Below are positions 7,621-16,383 of a stretch of 64,000 nt of DNA, one piece after another. Each line of letters starts with the position of its first letter. Within the stretch, counting starts at the first letter, position 1. The notes under the pieces were generated by a model. That model was not told where the DNA came from and did not search any database. It saw only the letters and a list, made by a program, of their open reading frames with translations. The translations under genes and the position numbers were made by a program. Source of the stretch: CAZEAC01 sp964510065 (GTDB taxonomy: Bacteria > Bdellovibrionota_C > UBA2361 > CAIXSY01); assembly GCA_964510065.1 (NCBI GenBank), contig CAZEAC010000020.1:3364-67363 (forward strand), in the 5' to 3' direction.

Positions 7621-9132
7621 ATGGCACAGGCATTGCGACGACAAAATCAAGAGGCAGCATTCGACGTGGTAGGGCGATACAATCAGGATCAAATAAACGG
7701 CTTTGACCCTTCGCTTATAGAGCGGATGTTGGAAATTATTGCGCCATTTGACGGGGCGCGAATAATTGAGCTTATGGGAGGAGATGGAAATCTCACGTCG
7801 CGGCTGATGCGCTACTGCACTCTTCATCAAATTTTCCCACAAGAAGTTAAGATGCTCGAGTATTCCCGAGTACAGAGCGAATTTGCCGCGATGGAGCTTG
7901 CAGAAAGTATTGCCGAAGTAATTTGGGGCGACGTGCTGACGATGCACTCTCTCGATTCAAATGTTCGCGTGCCCGAGAAAAACTATGATCGAGTTTTTAT
8001 TAAAAGTTCAAATCACGAAATTCCACTAAGCAAGCAACCCACGTTATATAAGAATGCTTTCGAGCTTTTACGGCCGGGCGGTACCTTTATCAATTTGGGC
8101 ATGCTCTTTGAGAACAACGAAGAGCGCGACGAACTCGGCGCGATTGGAAGAGCGAAGGACTCCCTGGCAGGAATGAATGACGCGGTAAAAAATAGACATT
8201 GGCTTACTCGCGAGGAGCTCTACGGGTTTCTTTCCAGCGCTGGATTTGTCGATATTAGATCGAGTGCCGAGTTCGATTATTCAATCGCCTCACGTATCGT
8301 GTCGCACAACTACTTTGAGGGCAAAAAGCGCGATCAGTTTGATCTGGAATTTCAAGCCGCGCAGGTTCGCGCCCGCACTATGCGTCGAAACGGCAGAATT
8401 ACTTTCGATAATGATTCGTCGCTGATGCGCTGTCCTGGAGAAATTACGACCGCAAGACGTCAGACAGTTGCCGAGGTAAATTCTCGCCTGTTCAATCAGT
8501 ACCCTTATGATTTCGTAAGAAAAATTGCCGCACATCGCGAACTTATTGATCAAGTCGAGCAAGCAATCCCCGCCGCAGCATCAGTACTCGATCTGGGCTG
8601 CGGAATCGGTCTTCTCGCCGAACGGCTAGTTGGCAGAATACAACGCTACGAGGGGATCGATCTCTCGAGAGACTTTGTGCAAATCTGTCAAAAAAGATTG
8701 CAAAATTCTGGCTTCTCTTTCTCCGAGGGCGACATTAACACGCTTCGATTGAAGCAAAATTCTTATGATGTAATTACATTGTTAAATGTAATTTACATTG
8801 AAGGAGTCGAGCCGCTGCATGCTTTAGAGCGAGCCTTCGATGCGCTTACTCCAGGAGGAAAGCTTTTTGTGAGCGGACCAACTCATGCACGAAGCTTTGC
8901 TGACGCCGAGAGCAAAATTCTCGAGCAGCTTCACAATGATAGGCTTTTAGCCGGAAACGAGGCGATTCTTCAAGGAATCAAACAGGCCAACGCCTCGCTA
9001 CTTACTGAGAGGGCCCATTATTGGAGCGCTGAAGGCATGTCGGCGTTGCTTCGAGAGATCGGGTTTACTGTAAAAGTAGTAAGTACTCATCACTATTACG
9101 GGAATGCCTATCTTATTATCGCGGAAAAGTAG
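7621..9132 (+). CDS. Tandem two-domain SAM-dependent methyltransferase
   Basis: A 503-residue protein with two class I methyltransferase domains in one chain. The first has a divergent SAM motif IIELMGGDGNLTSRL (about residues 48-62) and a post-motif segment LLRPGGTFINLGM. The second has a classical motif LDLGCGIGLLAERL (about 322-335) and LTPGGKLFVSGPT. The linker around residue 250-300 carries no known domain. AAGGGGG lies 8 nt before the ATG. This is the first gene after the sigma-54 promoter, so it is the primary output of the adjacent activator. The substrate is unknown; fused double methyltransferases often modify small molecules or peptides, but nothing here decides that. Confidence 0.85.
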   Translation: MAQALRRQNQEAAFDVVGRYNQDQINGFDPSLIERMLEIIAPFDGARIIELMGGDGNLTSRLMRYCTLHQIFPQEVKMLEYSRVQSEFAAMELAESIAEVIWGDVLTMHSLDSNVRVPEKNYDRVFIKSSNHEIPLSKQPTLYKNAFELLRPGGTFINLGMLFENNEERDELGAIGRAKDSLAGMNDAVKNRHWLTREELYGFLSSAGFVDIRSSAEFDYSIASRIVSHNYFEGKKRDQFDLEFQAAQVRARTMRRNGRITFDNDSSLMRCPGEITTARRQTVAEVNSRLFNQYPYDFVRKIAAHRELIDQVEQAIPAAASVLDLGCGIGLLAERLVGRIQRYEGIDLSRDFVQICQKRLQNSGFSFSEGDINTLRLKQNSYDVITLLNVIYIEGVEPLHALERAFDALTPGGKLFVSGPTHARSFADAESKILEQLHNDRLLAGNEAILQGIKQANASLLTERAHYWSAEGMSALLREIGFTVKVVSTHHYYGNAYLIIAEK

Positions 9133-9142
9133 CAGGAGCCTT

Positions 9143-10732
9143 ATGTTGTCAAGGCTTCATGCATGTTTGGTTCTTCCCCGCGGAGCGGAGCTGAAAAATA
9201 GCGGCCGGATACTGGACGCGCTGCATTTCTGGAGAGACCGCTCTGGTGTGGAGCTGGCAATTGAGCTTGTCGAGCAGGTAAGCGATGCACAATTGCCGCT
9301 CCACCGCGGGCCTAAGCAGACTATACTTTTTATCTGGCCAGAGGGCGATCCGCCCTCAGCGCGCGATAGAAGCAGTCTGCGCTTCATGGCGATGCAGCAG
9401 ACTTGCCTCTTGGCTATGAAGGAAGCGAATATCGCGCCTTTTTGTCGCATCATGCGCGAATTCCATGGGCGTGTACTCGCTACTGATACCTTTTCCCCTG
9501 AAATGCTATCATCGGGTATAGAGCAGCTTAAAAATTTGAGTCAGACAGGGTTTGCCGCAAGCTACCCCTTCTCGCTCACTGAGTTTGAAGGTCTTTTGAG
9601 CGAGAGGTTTAAGGCGGACCTGCGTGCCCCAGTCAAATTGATCGCAGACTCGGTTGACGCACTGGAGACATTTAAAGCCGAACCAAGTTATGAACGCTCT
9701 CTTCGCATTGTTCGCGACGCCACCGGCATGCTGCTCTATCGCATTATCGAAATGCTTGATAATTTCGAAAATGCGCACGGCGAAGTTAGATTGAATAGCA
9801 GGCCCTATTCAATACGTTGCCTACTTCAAAGCATCGAGGCAGTACTTACGCTTCGCGCGAGCATGAGTGAGACAGAGTTCCTCATGGTCATCGATGAAAA
9901 GGTCCCCTCAATGGTCTGCGGTGACCCCGAGCGATTCGGTAGGGCACTCCTCGGGCTCATCGAACGCTGCCTTGTATTTTCGCCCCGTGGCGGAATACTC
10001 GTGCATATTGAGACGGAGAGCTCTCCTGAAAACGAAGTTCGATTGCTCGTCACGGCAGCCAATGCCGGCACCGGAACTCCTGACCACCGGGATTCCAAGT
10101 TGAAGAATTCAAACGACATGCAGAATTTCCTTACACAAAATAAGGTCATGAATTGCGGGGATATCAAACCAATTTTCGAGTTGCTTCAGCTTCTCGGCGG
10201 GTCTATTTCGGTACGCAGCGAAGTGAACAAAGGCAGTGCAATTCGCCTATCGATTCCGATAAAGCTTGCGATGCCAGCCACCCAGCCTTCTGCACATATC
10301 GTGGATGACTCACCTAAGATTGCCGACAAGCCTCATACCTTCCTCGTTGTGGACGACAACGAAGTTAACCGGCGCATTCTCGAGACAGTGCTGCGGCGAG
10401 ATGGACACGAAGTGTTGAGCGCTGCGAATGGCGCCGAAGCAGTGGCGCTGTATGAGAATCACGATATTGCACTCATATTGATGGACTACGAGATGCCGAT
10501 TCTTGATGGCCTCGGCGCAAGCAAGAAAATACGAGAGCTCGATCATGCAGCACAACGTTATACTCCTATCGTCTTAGTTACCACCTATCGCTGGGAAGAG
10601 ATATGTACGGCCTGCCAGGATGCAGGAATTGATGGCTTCGTGCCGAAGCCAGTCAACTTCAATGTACTTCGCCAAGCTATTCACAGAGCGCTGCAATGCC
10701 GCGCCGAGGTTATCCCAGATTGCGCACACTAG
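9143..10732 (+). CDS. Degenerate kinase fused to an intact receiver
   Basis: A cytoplasmic protein of about 529 residues. Residues about 145-385 resemble a histidine-kinase core, but the H-box is reduced to FKADLRAPV with no phospho-accepting His. The N-box reads ALLGLIERCLVFSP, lacking the Asn residues that bind Mg-ATP. The C-terminal receiver (about 395-520) is complete: VVDDNE, phospho-acceptor Asp in LILMDYEMP, Thr in VTTY and Lys in VPKPV. It is therefore likely a receiver output or scaffold protein rather than an active kinase. AGGAG lies just before the ATG at 9143; an upstream in-frame ATG at 9104 would overlap the previous gene and has no such site. It belongs to the sigma-54 operon. 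Confidence 0.8.
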   Translation: MLSRLHACLVLPRGAELKNSGRILDALHFWRDRSGVELAIELVEQVSDAQLPLHRGPKQTILFIWPEGDPPSARDRSSLRFMAMQQTCLLAMKEANIAPFCRIMREFHGRVLATDTFSPEMLSSGIEQLKNLSQTGFAASYPFSLTEFEGLLSERFKADLRAPVKLIADSVDALETFKAEPSYERSLRIVRDATGMLLYRIIEMLDNFENAHGEVRLNSRPYSIRCLLQSIEAVLTLRASMSETEFLMVIDEKVPSMVCGDPERFGRALLGLIERCLVFSPRGGILVHIETESSPENEVRLLVTAANAGTGTPDHRDSKLKNSNDMQNFLTQNKVMNCGDIKPIFELLQLLGGSISVRSEVNKGSAIRLSIPIKLAMPATQPSAHIVDDSPKIADKPHTFLVVDDNEVNRRILETVLRRDGHEVLSAANGAEAVALYENHDIALILMDYEMPILDGLGASKKIRELDHAAQRYTPIVLVTTYRWEEICTACQDAGIDGFVPKPVNFNVLRQAIHRALQCRAEVIPDCAH

Positions 10733-10746
10733 TTTGTCTGTTCTCC

Positions 10747-10918
10747 TCCGGGCTCCTGCCCTCCGGAAAACTCGCTCCAAGCTACGGAAGGGCCGAAAGC
10801 AGGCCCTTCCTTCGCGTCGCTCCATTCGCCTGCGCTTCGCTTCGGCGAATGCCCCGCCATCCGTGGCGGGGCTCGTACCTCGTTCAGAAAGGAAAAAACT
10901 TTCTGGACGAGGTACGAG
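10747..10918. repeat. String of abutting hairpins
   Basis: Five inverted repeats lie in 170 bp of non-coding DNA: TCCGG/CCGGA (10747-10767); GGAAGGGCC/GGCCCTTCC (10786-10810); CATTCGCC/GGCGAATG (10823-10851); CCCCGCCA/TGGCGGGG with a TCCG loop (10852-10871); and a 20-bp stem with one mismatch around a GAAAAAA loop (10872-10918). The last three touch with no spacing. There is no T run, so this is not a simple terminator. It may stabilise the upstream mRNA, act as a REP-like element or be a structured RNA. It separates the receiver gene from the hybrid kinase gene. Confidence 0.8.
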
Positions 10919-11001
10919 AATGGATCTCTCGAATTGATTTCTGCGCGCCGCTTTGGTTAAACTCGATGCCATCTAAGACCCGGCTAACCGTCTCATAAAG
11001 C

Positions 11002-13092
11002 ATGGCAAGCGTTCTACAAAATGTCTCAAATGCAGCGGTATGGGGTTCTCTCTTAGGCTCGCTTATTTTAGGCACATTCTTGGCTATTCAGGCTGCGTTA
11101 CACCGCGATAGGAGAACGCCCTTTGCAGTTTTCGCGGTGGCTTGCCTGGCGATCGCCATGCTGGATTTTTTTCACGCACAATTTAGCTATTTTACCTACG
11201 AAAAGCTTCGCATCGCCGCCTGGACAATGTATTCGGCGACGCTGCTGTGGCTCTTTAGGCATTCGCTGCGGAGCATTATTGCCGTTTCCATTTTACTTCC
11301 GGCGAGTGCCATTTTTACTTGGTTGGCGATCGATCCCGCACTAGCGACAAGCTGCGTCGTTCCAGTTGCGTTCTATGTAAGTGCCCTCGTTCACGCGCAA
11401 ACGTACCGCGCGACGCGTGGATTCGGGTCCTGTGTTCTTGCCGTGTATTCTTTCGCATTGGGAATGCTCTGTACAACCTACTATCTGTTCCTGAAGAGCG
11501 GCGATCCCGATACAATCGGCTTAGGGTATATTCACTACGCTTTACTGTCCTGTACGGCAGTCGTCTTCGGGTGGATTCATGTCTCCCGAGAGCTTCGAGG
11601 AAGACTTCCCGTGCAAGTGTCAGTTGCGCACGCCAGTATTTTCGGCGCCGTCATACTGCTGGGTGAGGTCGGTATACTTTTAAGTGTGCTTGTCTTTCCG
11701 CACTGGCCACCGATTTCTTACATGGCGCTATCGCTGATGCAGCTCGGTGGCGTTTCAGGGCTCTTCTTCTACTACCGCCATCAACTTGTGATCTATACTG
11801 ACAACGTCACACAGCTTCTCGAAGAACGTACGCTATCTCTCCGTGAGGCGCAGAAAACTCTCGCGCAAATCAACAGCCAGCAGGCTGAAGAGCTTGCGCG
11901 CCAGGCGCTCGACATCCAAACAAAAGCCGCAACGATTGATCGCCAGCGCCGCTTAGAACTCGCGGCTCAAACTGCTGGCCAGGCCGCGCATGATATTCAA
12001 AACTTGGTCGCACCGATGTTGACCTATCTTGGACAGCTCGAACGCGGCGAAGTTGATAAGGAGAATGTTACCGGCGTTGCCGGCCTTGTCCGCCGCCAAG
12101 CTGATGAGCTTCTCGACCTTAACAGCCAACTTTTGGCGCTTGCTCGACGCGGTCGCCGAGAGCACCACAGTCTAGAGCTTCACGAATTACTTACTGATAT
12201 TACCAAGCGGTTTCCTACCACTCGCGTGCGCTTCAACGGCGAACAAGGAGTGTGGGTAAAAGGGGCGTGGTCACAGATATCGCGCGCCGTAAGTAACTTA
12301 CTCTCGAACGCCGTTGATGCCACAGAGGAATTGCCGCTTTCGCGGCAGATGATTTCGATAAAGCTTTCCTCGATTACCTTTGATTCCGTGCGTCGCTGTC
12401 ATCTTGGATTTCTTGCTCCTGGTAGCTACGCAGCGATTGAAGTAACCGACCAGGGGAAAGGCATTCCGGCCGCAAGTATCGAACATATCTTTGAGCCTTT
12501 TTTCTCTTCTAAGTCGGGGAAGGGTCGATCAGGTTCGGGACTTGGGTTGAGCATCGTATCAGCTGTAGTCGACGATCATAGTGGCATAATCGATCTGCAG
12601 ACTGATCATCATGGCACTCGCTTTACTCTCTTCTTTCCGACAGTTTCTGCCGAACCGCAGGTGATTGCCCTTGACAAGATTCGGGGCAGCGCTCGAATTC
12701 TCCTTATCGATGATGACGAGGCGATTCTCGATCAATATTCCGAGTTCCTTGAACAGGCCGGGCATTTCGTTACCAGTGCCACATCAGGAGACGAAGGGCT
12801 TCGCGCATTGCAACTCGAGCAGTTCGACCTCTTGCTACTTGACCTCAACATGCCCAGTCGAAACGGCTACGAGACTCTTTTCGCGGCAATTCAGCTGCGC
12901 CCTGGAATTAAAGCAATCATTCATTCAAGCTTCGTTACGGAAGACGATCGAGTTCGACTCGGGCAGCTTGGCGTTGACTTTTTTCTCCAGAAACCCGCAA
13001 GTCGAGGCGAAGTGCTTAAGGTTATTCGCCAAGTGACCGAGGCAGCAAACGACGAGCAGACTCTAGGACGCGATCGCGTGGTGAATAGATGA
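11002..13092 (+). CDS. Membrane hybrid histidine kinase
   Basis: A 696-residue sensor kinase. About eight membrane helices fill residues 10-255, followed by a coiled coil (about 260-315). The H-box is AAHDIQNLVAP with the phospho-accepting His near 329. The ATPase domain has N-box AVSNLLSNAVDA, G1 DQGKGIP, the F-box region FEPFFSS and G2 GSGLGLSIV, all intact. A C-terminal receiver (about 558-685) has LIDDDE, Asp near 614 in LLDLNMP and Lys in LQKPAS. It probably phosphorylates its own receiver and passes the signal to the nearby activator or to the receiver at 9143. Its stop overlaps the ATG of the next gene by 4 nt, so kinase and beta-barrel protein are co-translated. Confidence 0.9.
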   Translation: MASVLQNVSNAAVWGSLLGSLILGTFLAIQAALHRDRRTPFAVFAVACLAIAMLDFFHAQFSYFTYEKLRIAAWTMYSATLLWLFRHSLRSIIAVSILLPASAIFTWLAIDPALATSCVVPVAFYVSALVHAQTYRATRGFGSCVLAVYSFALGMLCTTYYLFLKSGDPDTIGLGYIHYALLSCTAVVFGWIHVSRELRGRLPVQVSVAHASIFGAVILLGEVGILLSVLVFPHWPPISYMALSLMQLGGVSGLFFYYRHQLVIYTDNVTQLLEERTLSLREAQKTLAQINSQQAEELARQALDIQTKAATIDRQRRLELAAQTAGQAAHDIQNLVAPMLTYLGQLERGEVDKENVTGVAGLVRRQADELLDLNSQLLALARRGRREHHSLELHELLTDITKRFPTTRVRFNGEQGVWVKGAWSQISRAVSNLLSNAVDATEELPLSRQMISIKLSSITFDSVRRCHLGFLAPGSYAAIEVTDQGKGIPAASIEHIFEPFFSSKSGKGRSGSGLGLSIVSAVVDDHSGIIDLQTDHHGTRFTLFFPTVSAEPQVIALDKIRGSARILLIDDDEAILDQYSEFLEQAGHFVTSATSGDEGLRALQLEQFDLLLLDLNMPSRNGYETLFAAIQLRPGIKAIIHSSFVTEDDRVRLGQLGVDFFLQKPASRGEVLKVIRQVTEAANDEQTLGRDRVVNR

Positions 13093-14279
13093 AGCTTCGA
13101 CTCCATTATGCATTTGGTATATTTTTGTGGGCTCAATATGCCTTCGCCGCGCCGCCTACGGTGAGCGGAAACGCGGGTTTCGAACACCGCATATTCCCCT
13201 CCGATTCAACCACCGATAACTCCGCCCATAACAACGACTCAATTTATTTCGAGCCGAGTTTCATTATCGACGAAGCCAATTCGTTTCGTTTTGAGGCGGT
13301 GCCATTCTATCGCCTGGATCAACACGATTCAAAACGAAGCCATTTCGATCTTCGCGAGTTCTATCTCGCGCTCTCACGCGAGGATGTTGAGTTAAAATTC
13401 GGTCTCGCGCGCGTCGATTGGGGAGTTGCCTCATCGTACCATGTCATTAATGTGATTAATCAGACCGATCTTATCGAGCATCCAGTGTATCAGAGGAAGC
13501 TCGGTCAACCGATGCTCAATCTCAATTACAAACTAGATAGTGATCGACTCGAGATGTTTCTGCTTCCGGGTTTTCGCGAGAGAACCTTCGCCGGGTCTCG
13601 CGCACGGCTGCGACTTACACCAAGGGTCGATACTGATCAAGCCCGTTACGAATCTGGGGCTGAAAATCGTCATGTTGATTGGGCCGCTCGATACGCGCTG
13701 AAACGAGAGGATTTAAACGCAGGCCTATATTACTTTTCGGGAACGAGCCGCGATCCGACGCCACTGCTTGGAACGGCACGATACGGAGAGCAGGTCATAG
13801 TCCCCTACTATCCCACTGTGCGTCAGGTTGGGCTCGACGCAAAATATGGCCTCGGAAACCTCTCTCCGAAAATTGAATGGATTTATCGTCGTGGCCAAGG
13901 CCCTTCGTTTCAGGCCATGATTGGCGGCTTCGAGTACTCTATAAAGAATATCGCCGGGAGCAGCGCGGATCTGCTGTTGATTGGCGAGTATCATTACGGC
14001 GATCGCGGAAGTTTGGTGACGAGCCCGTTCGATAATGATTGGTTCGCGGGTTTTATCTTGTCCTGTAATGATAGCGCTGCAACACAATTAGTCGCAGGCG
14101 ACGTTTTCGACACCAAGAGCGATTCTTCGACGCCTCTCATTGGCTTCTATCGCGATTTAGGAAAAGGATTTCGAATCGAAATCGAATATCGTGGACTGGT
14201 CGCCACCGCGGAAACACATCCTCTCGGAAGCCTTCGTCATGATGATTTTCTACAGGCACAACTTACTTTCAAATTCTAG
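13089..14279 (+). CDS. Outer-membrane beta-barrel protein
   Basis: A 396-residue exported protein. The signal peptide (residues 1-20, ending AQYAFAA) is followed by alternating short amphipathic strands and acidic loops, and the chain ends in LTFKF. A terminal Phe is typical of proteins inserted in the outer membrane. Internal phrases such as KFGLARVDWGVASSYHV resemble porin or alginate-export-type barrels, but I cannot name the family. Overlap with the hybrid kinase (ATGA) suggests that the kinase controls, or senses through, this channel. Confidence 0.72.
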   Translation: MKLRLHYAFGIFLWAQYAFAAPPTVSGNAGFEHRIFPSDSTTDNSAHNNDSIYFEPSFIIDEANSFRFEAVPFYRLDQHDSKRSHFDLREFYLALSREDVELKFGLARVDWGVASSYHVINVINQTDLIEHPVYQRKLGQPMLNLNYKLDSDRLEMFLLPGFRERTFAGSRARLRLTPRVDTDQARYESGAENRHVDWAARYALKREDLNAGLYYFSGTSRDPTPLLGTARYGEQVIVPYYPTVRQVGLDAKYGLGNLSPKIEWIYRRGQGPSFQAMIGGFEYSIKNIAGSSADLLLIGEYHYGDRGSLVTSPFDNDWFAGFILSCNDSAATQLVAGDVFDTKSDSSTPLIGFYRDLGKGFRIEIEYRGLVATAETHPLGSLRHDDFLQAQLTFKF

Positions 14280-14297
14280 CAATCACTGGAAACACCC

Positions 14298-14392
14298 TCC
14301 TTCCCTAACTTAGCGCTCTCCGTGCCTCTGCGGTTTTTTGAAAGTATAATAAACCACAGAGGCACAGAGATGGAGCTAATTAAAGGGAAGGA
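14298..14392. repeat. Dispersed CACAGAG palindrome, copy 1
   Basis: An imperfect palindrome of about 95 bp with outer arms TCCTTCCC/GGGAAGGA and inner arms CCGTGCCTCTGCGGTTT / AAACCACAGAGGCACAGAG. It fills the gap between two convergent genes, where it could terminate transcription from both sides. Related copies are at 43764-43846 and 45974-46112. Confidence 0.85.
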
Positions 14393-14394
14393 CT

Positions 14395-15498
14395 CTAGCT
14401 TGGTGCCGAAATCACACCCAATCTCCTAAGATATCGCGCCGGAACTTTGGAGCGATCTTTATACACAGTCCAACCGCAGGGTTTCTCGGGATCCGGATCA
14501 AACTCGGTGACCCAGGCAATACTGCCGAGCCTCTTAAGCGAAGTGAGCTCATTGCACGCACAATGCGTGCAATACGAAGGAACTTGTTTGGCAAGGTTCC
14601 AAGTTGTCGGCGTCGCTTCGGCGAGAATCGCGAGTCCATCAACGCTACGCTGGCGCATCGCACCGCCAGTACCGCATGGGGCGAAAATCAGACGGTAGCA
14701 TTCGGGCTCTTCGACTATTCGGACAGCTCCCTCGCGGTTTGGCCCCGAAAAGTGGGTGCGCAAATGTTCCGCCAACATTGCCGCCAACGCCGCCGAATCA
14801 AGAACTCTCACCGCATCCCACATCGCGCCAAGCAGCGCGCAGCTTTCAAGTCCTTCCTGCATAATCTCAACTGCGGTGTCTTGCCCTACACGCTCAGCCA
14901 CGCGGCTGGTGTAGATCGAAACATATTCCGCGCAAAGATCATGGCGTTCGCGAATCTCCTGGACATACTCCTCAAAAGTTGCTGCCGCCGCACGACATTC
15001 CGCTTCACGAAGCTGGGTTTCCAAAGCCACGAAGAGAAGGCTGGGTCTATGCAAAAGCTGTGTAGCTGCAGTTTCAGATCCTAACTTTGCATTTTCACGG
15101 AATGCAGCGATAGCACTCGACGTAAGCACGGCGGGTGCCAGTAACGAACTGAGAATTTCGGCGGCTTCGGCGGCGTGCCGCGAACAGCCACCTACCCACT
15201 GCTTATACGCACGCTCAGAAACTTCTCGTTCCACAGCCTCTCCGCAGCTCTCGGCAAAGACATGTGGAAGCGCATAGCTCCACTCAAGAAAGGTTGAAAC
15301 TACGGCGCCATTAAGCGTGTGAAGTATACTTCCAAGCGCCGATGCTTGGCTCGTGTCGGATTGCGAGAAGAGTTGGCGCATCCGCGCGACGTCGGACACG
15401 CCATCTGCAACTGCCCGACCCATACGCAACGGACGGCCAAATGCCTCAGCGTGTTCGACTCTATCTTCGCCCGAAAAATAATGCACACTCGTGGTCAT
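14395..15498 (-). CDS. Unknown protein with conserved Cys motifs
   Basis: A protein of about 367 residues, mostly helical in the N-terminal two thirds. The C-terminal part carries YRLIFAPCGTGGAMRQR and then YCTHCACNELTSL and KPCGWTVYK. This arrangement resembles a family of uncharacterised bacterial proteins with a PCGSGG block followed by a CxHC metal-binding-like block, but I cannot attach a function. A CAGG about 6 nt upstream supports the ATG at 15498; an in-frame ATG at 15516 lacks a ribosome site. It is a lone gene convergent with the beta-barrel gene and divergent from the SGNH gene. Confidence 0.75.
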   Translation of the reverse strand: MTTSVHYFSGEDRVEHAEAFGRPLRMGRAVADGVSDVARMRQLFSQSDTSQASALGSILHTLNGAVVSTFLEWSYALPHVFAESCGEAVEREVSERAYKQWVGGCSRHAAEAAEILSSLLAPAVLTSSAIAAFRENAKLGSETAATQLLHRPSLLFVALETQLREAECRAAAATFEEYVQEIRERHDLCAEYVSIYTSRVAERVGQDTAVEIMQEGLESCALLGAMWDAVRVLDSAALAAMLAEHLRTHFSGPNREGAVRIVEEPECYRLIFAPCGTGGAMRQRSVDGLAILAEATPTTWNLAKQVPSYCTHCACNELTSLKRLGSIAWVTEFDPDPEKPCGWTVYKDRSKVPARYLRRLGVISAPS

Positions 15499-15663
15499 AA
15501 TTACCTGCTTATACATCTATCGTGTTGGCGATGGAACTAGATTCCTTGGCTCTTGAAGTTGACACCAAAGGGATTGTATTTTCGAGCCACGGAATATAGT
15601 TAAAACCGCCTTCCTCCAATTGACCTCAACACCGCGCAGAGAGTATATCAATTCACAAATATT

Positions 15664-16383
15664 ATGTCGCTGCGACTTTGTTTGATTCTGAGCGTTTGGC
15701 TTACCATTTCTTTTGCAGCATCAGCATTTGCCTGCGAGTCGATTCATGGCCTAATTGATGTAAACTGCGATGGCAAATTCAAGATCGCCGTAGTCGGAGA
15801 TAGCATTGGCCGGGGAAGTCGCGGCAATCTTCGCGCAGCCGGAAGTTTTGTGAAAAGGATCGCCAAGTCTCTTCGCTTCGCGACGATTAAGAATTTAAGC
15901 ATTCCAGGCTTGGATACTTCGGAAGCAATTCGTTACCTTACTCGAGAGTTTCCCAAAAACGACTACAAAGTTACAAAATCGCTATTGAACAAGGCGGATT
16001 TTGTGTTAGTGCAAGTTGGCATCAACGATTATTTCTCAAGCACTGATCCGCAAGTAACAATTGGAAAGTTAAAACGCATTGTCTCTATTATCTCCAACTA
16101 TGGCGAATCACATGGTGGAGTTCCGCTGATTTCGATAGCGCTGATTACGCCAGTTCGACCAATCACGGCAAACCGTGCAGCGCAGGCCGAATTTGTGCGT
16201 TCCCTAAATCAAGAATTAGTCGCACAAAATTCTCCCGAGCTACCGGCCGATGTCAAATTTAGTGAGATTTCAGAAACTGACGTGCTTGCTTCAGATGGAA
16301 TTCATCCGGACACAAATGGCCACGCCCGTATGACCAAGATTTTGTTGCGCTACATTAACTCTACTTTTGAGGCCACGGAATGA
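15664..16383 (+). CDS. Secreted SGNH/GDSL hydrolase
   Basis: A 239-residue exported esterase-type protein. The signal peptide ends near AFA (residue 23). Block I is VVGDSIGRGS with catalytic Ser48, block III has Asn in VGIND, and block V is DGIHPDTNGH with the catalytic Asp and His. All four SGNH residues are therefore present. Two Cys near the mature N-terminus may pair. The substrate is unknown; acyl groups on sugars or lipids are usual. Its stop overlaps the ATG of the HisN-type gene by 4 nt. Confidence 0.85.
   Translation: MSLRLCLILSVWLTISFAASAFACESIHGLIDVNCDGKFKIAVVGDSIGRGSRGNLRAAGSFVKRIAKSLRFATIKNLSIPGLDTSEAIRYLTREFPKNDYKVTKSLLNKADFVLVQVGINDYFSSTDPQVTIGKLKRIVSIISNYGESHGGVPLISIALITPVRPITANRAAQAEFVRSLNQELVAQNSPELPADVKFSEISETDVLASDGIHPDTNGHARMTKILLRYINSTFEATE

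Noticed and set aside
7622..7636. Second sigma-54 match overlapping the methyltransferase start
   Set aside because: It matches the consensus, but a promoter there would make a leaderless or truncated message; the site at 7566 is better placed.
10733..11001. Possible short ORFs through the hairpin string
   Set aside because: Frames here come from the GC-rich palindromes and read differently in each frame; no start signal supports any of them.
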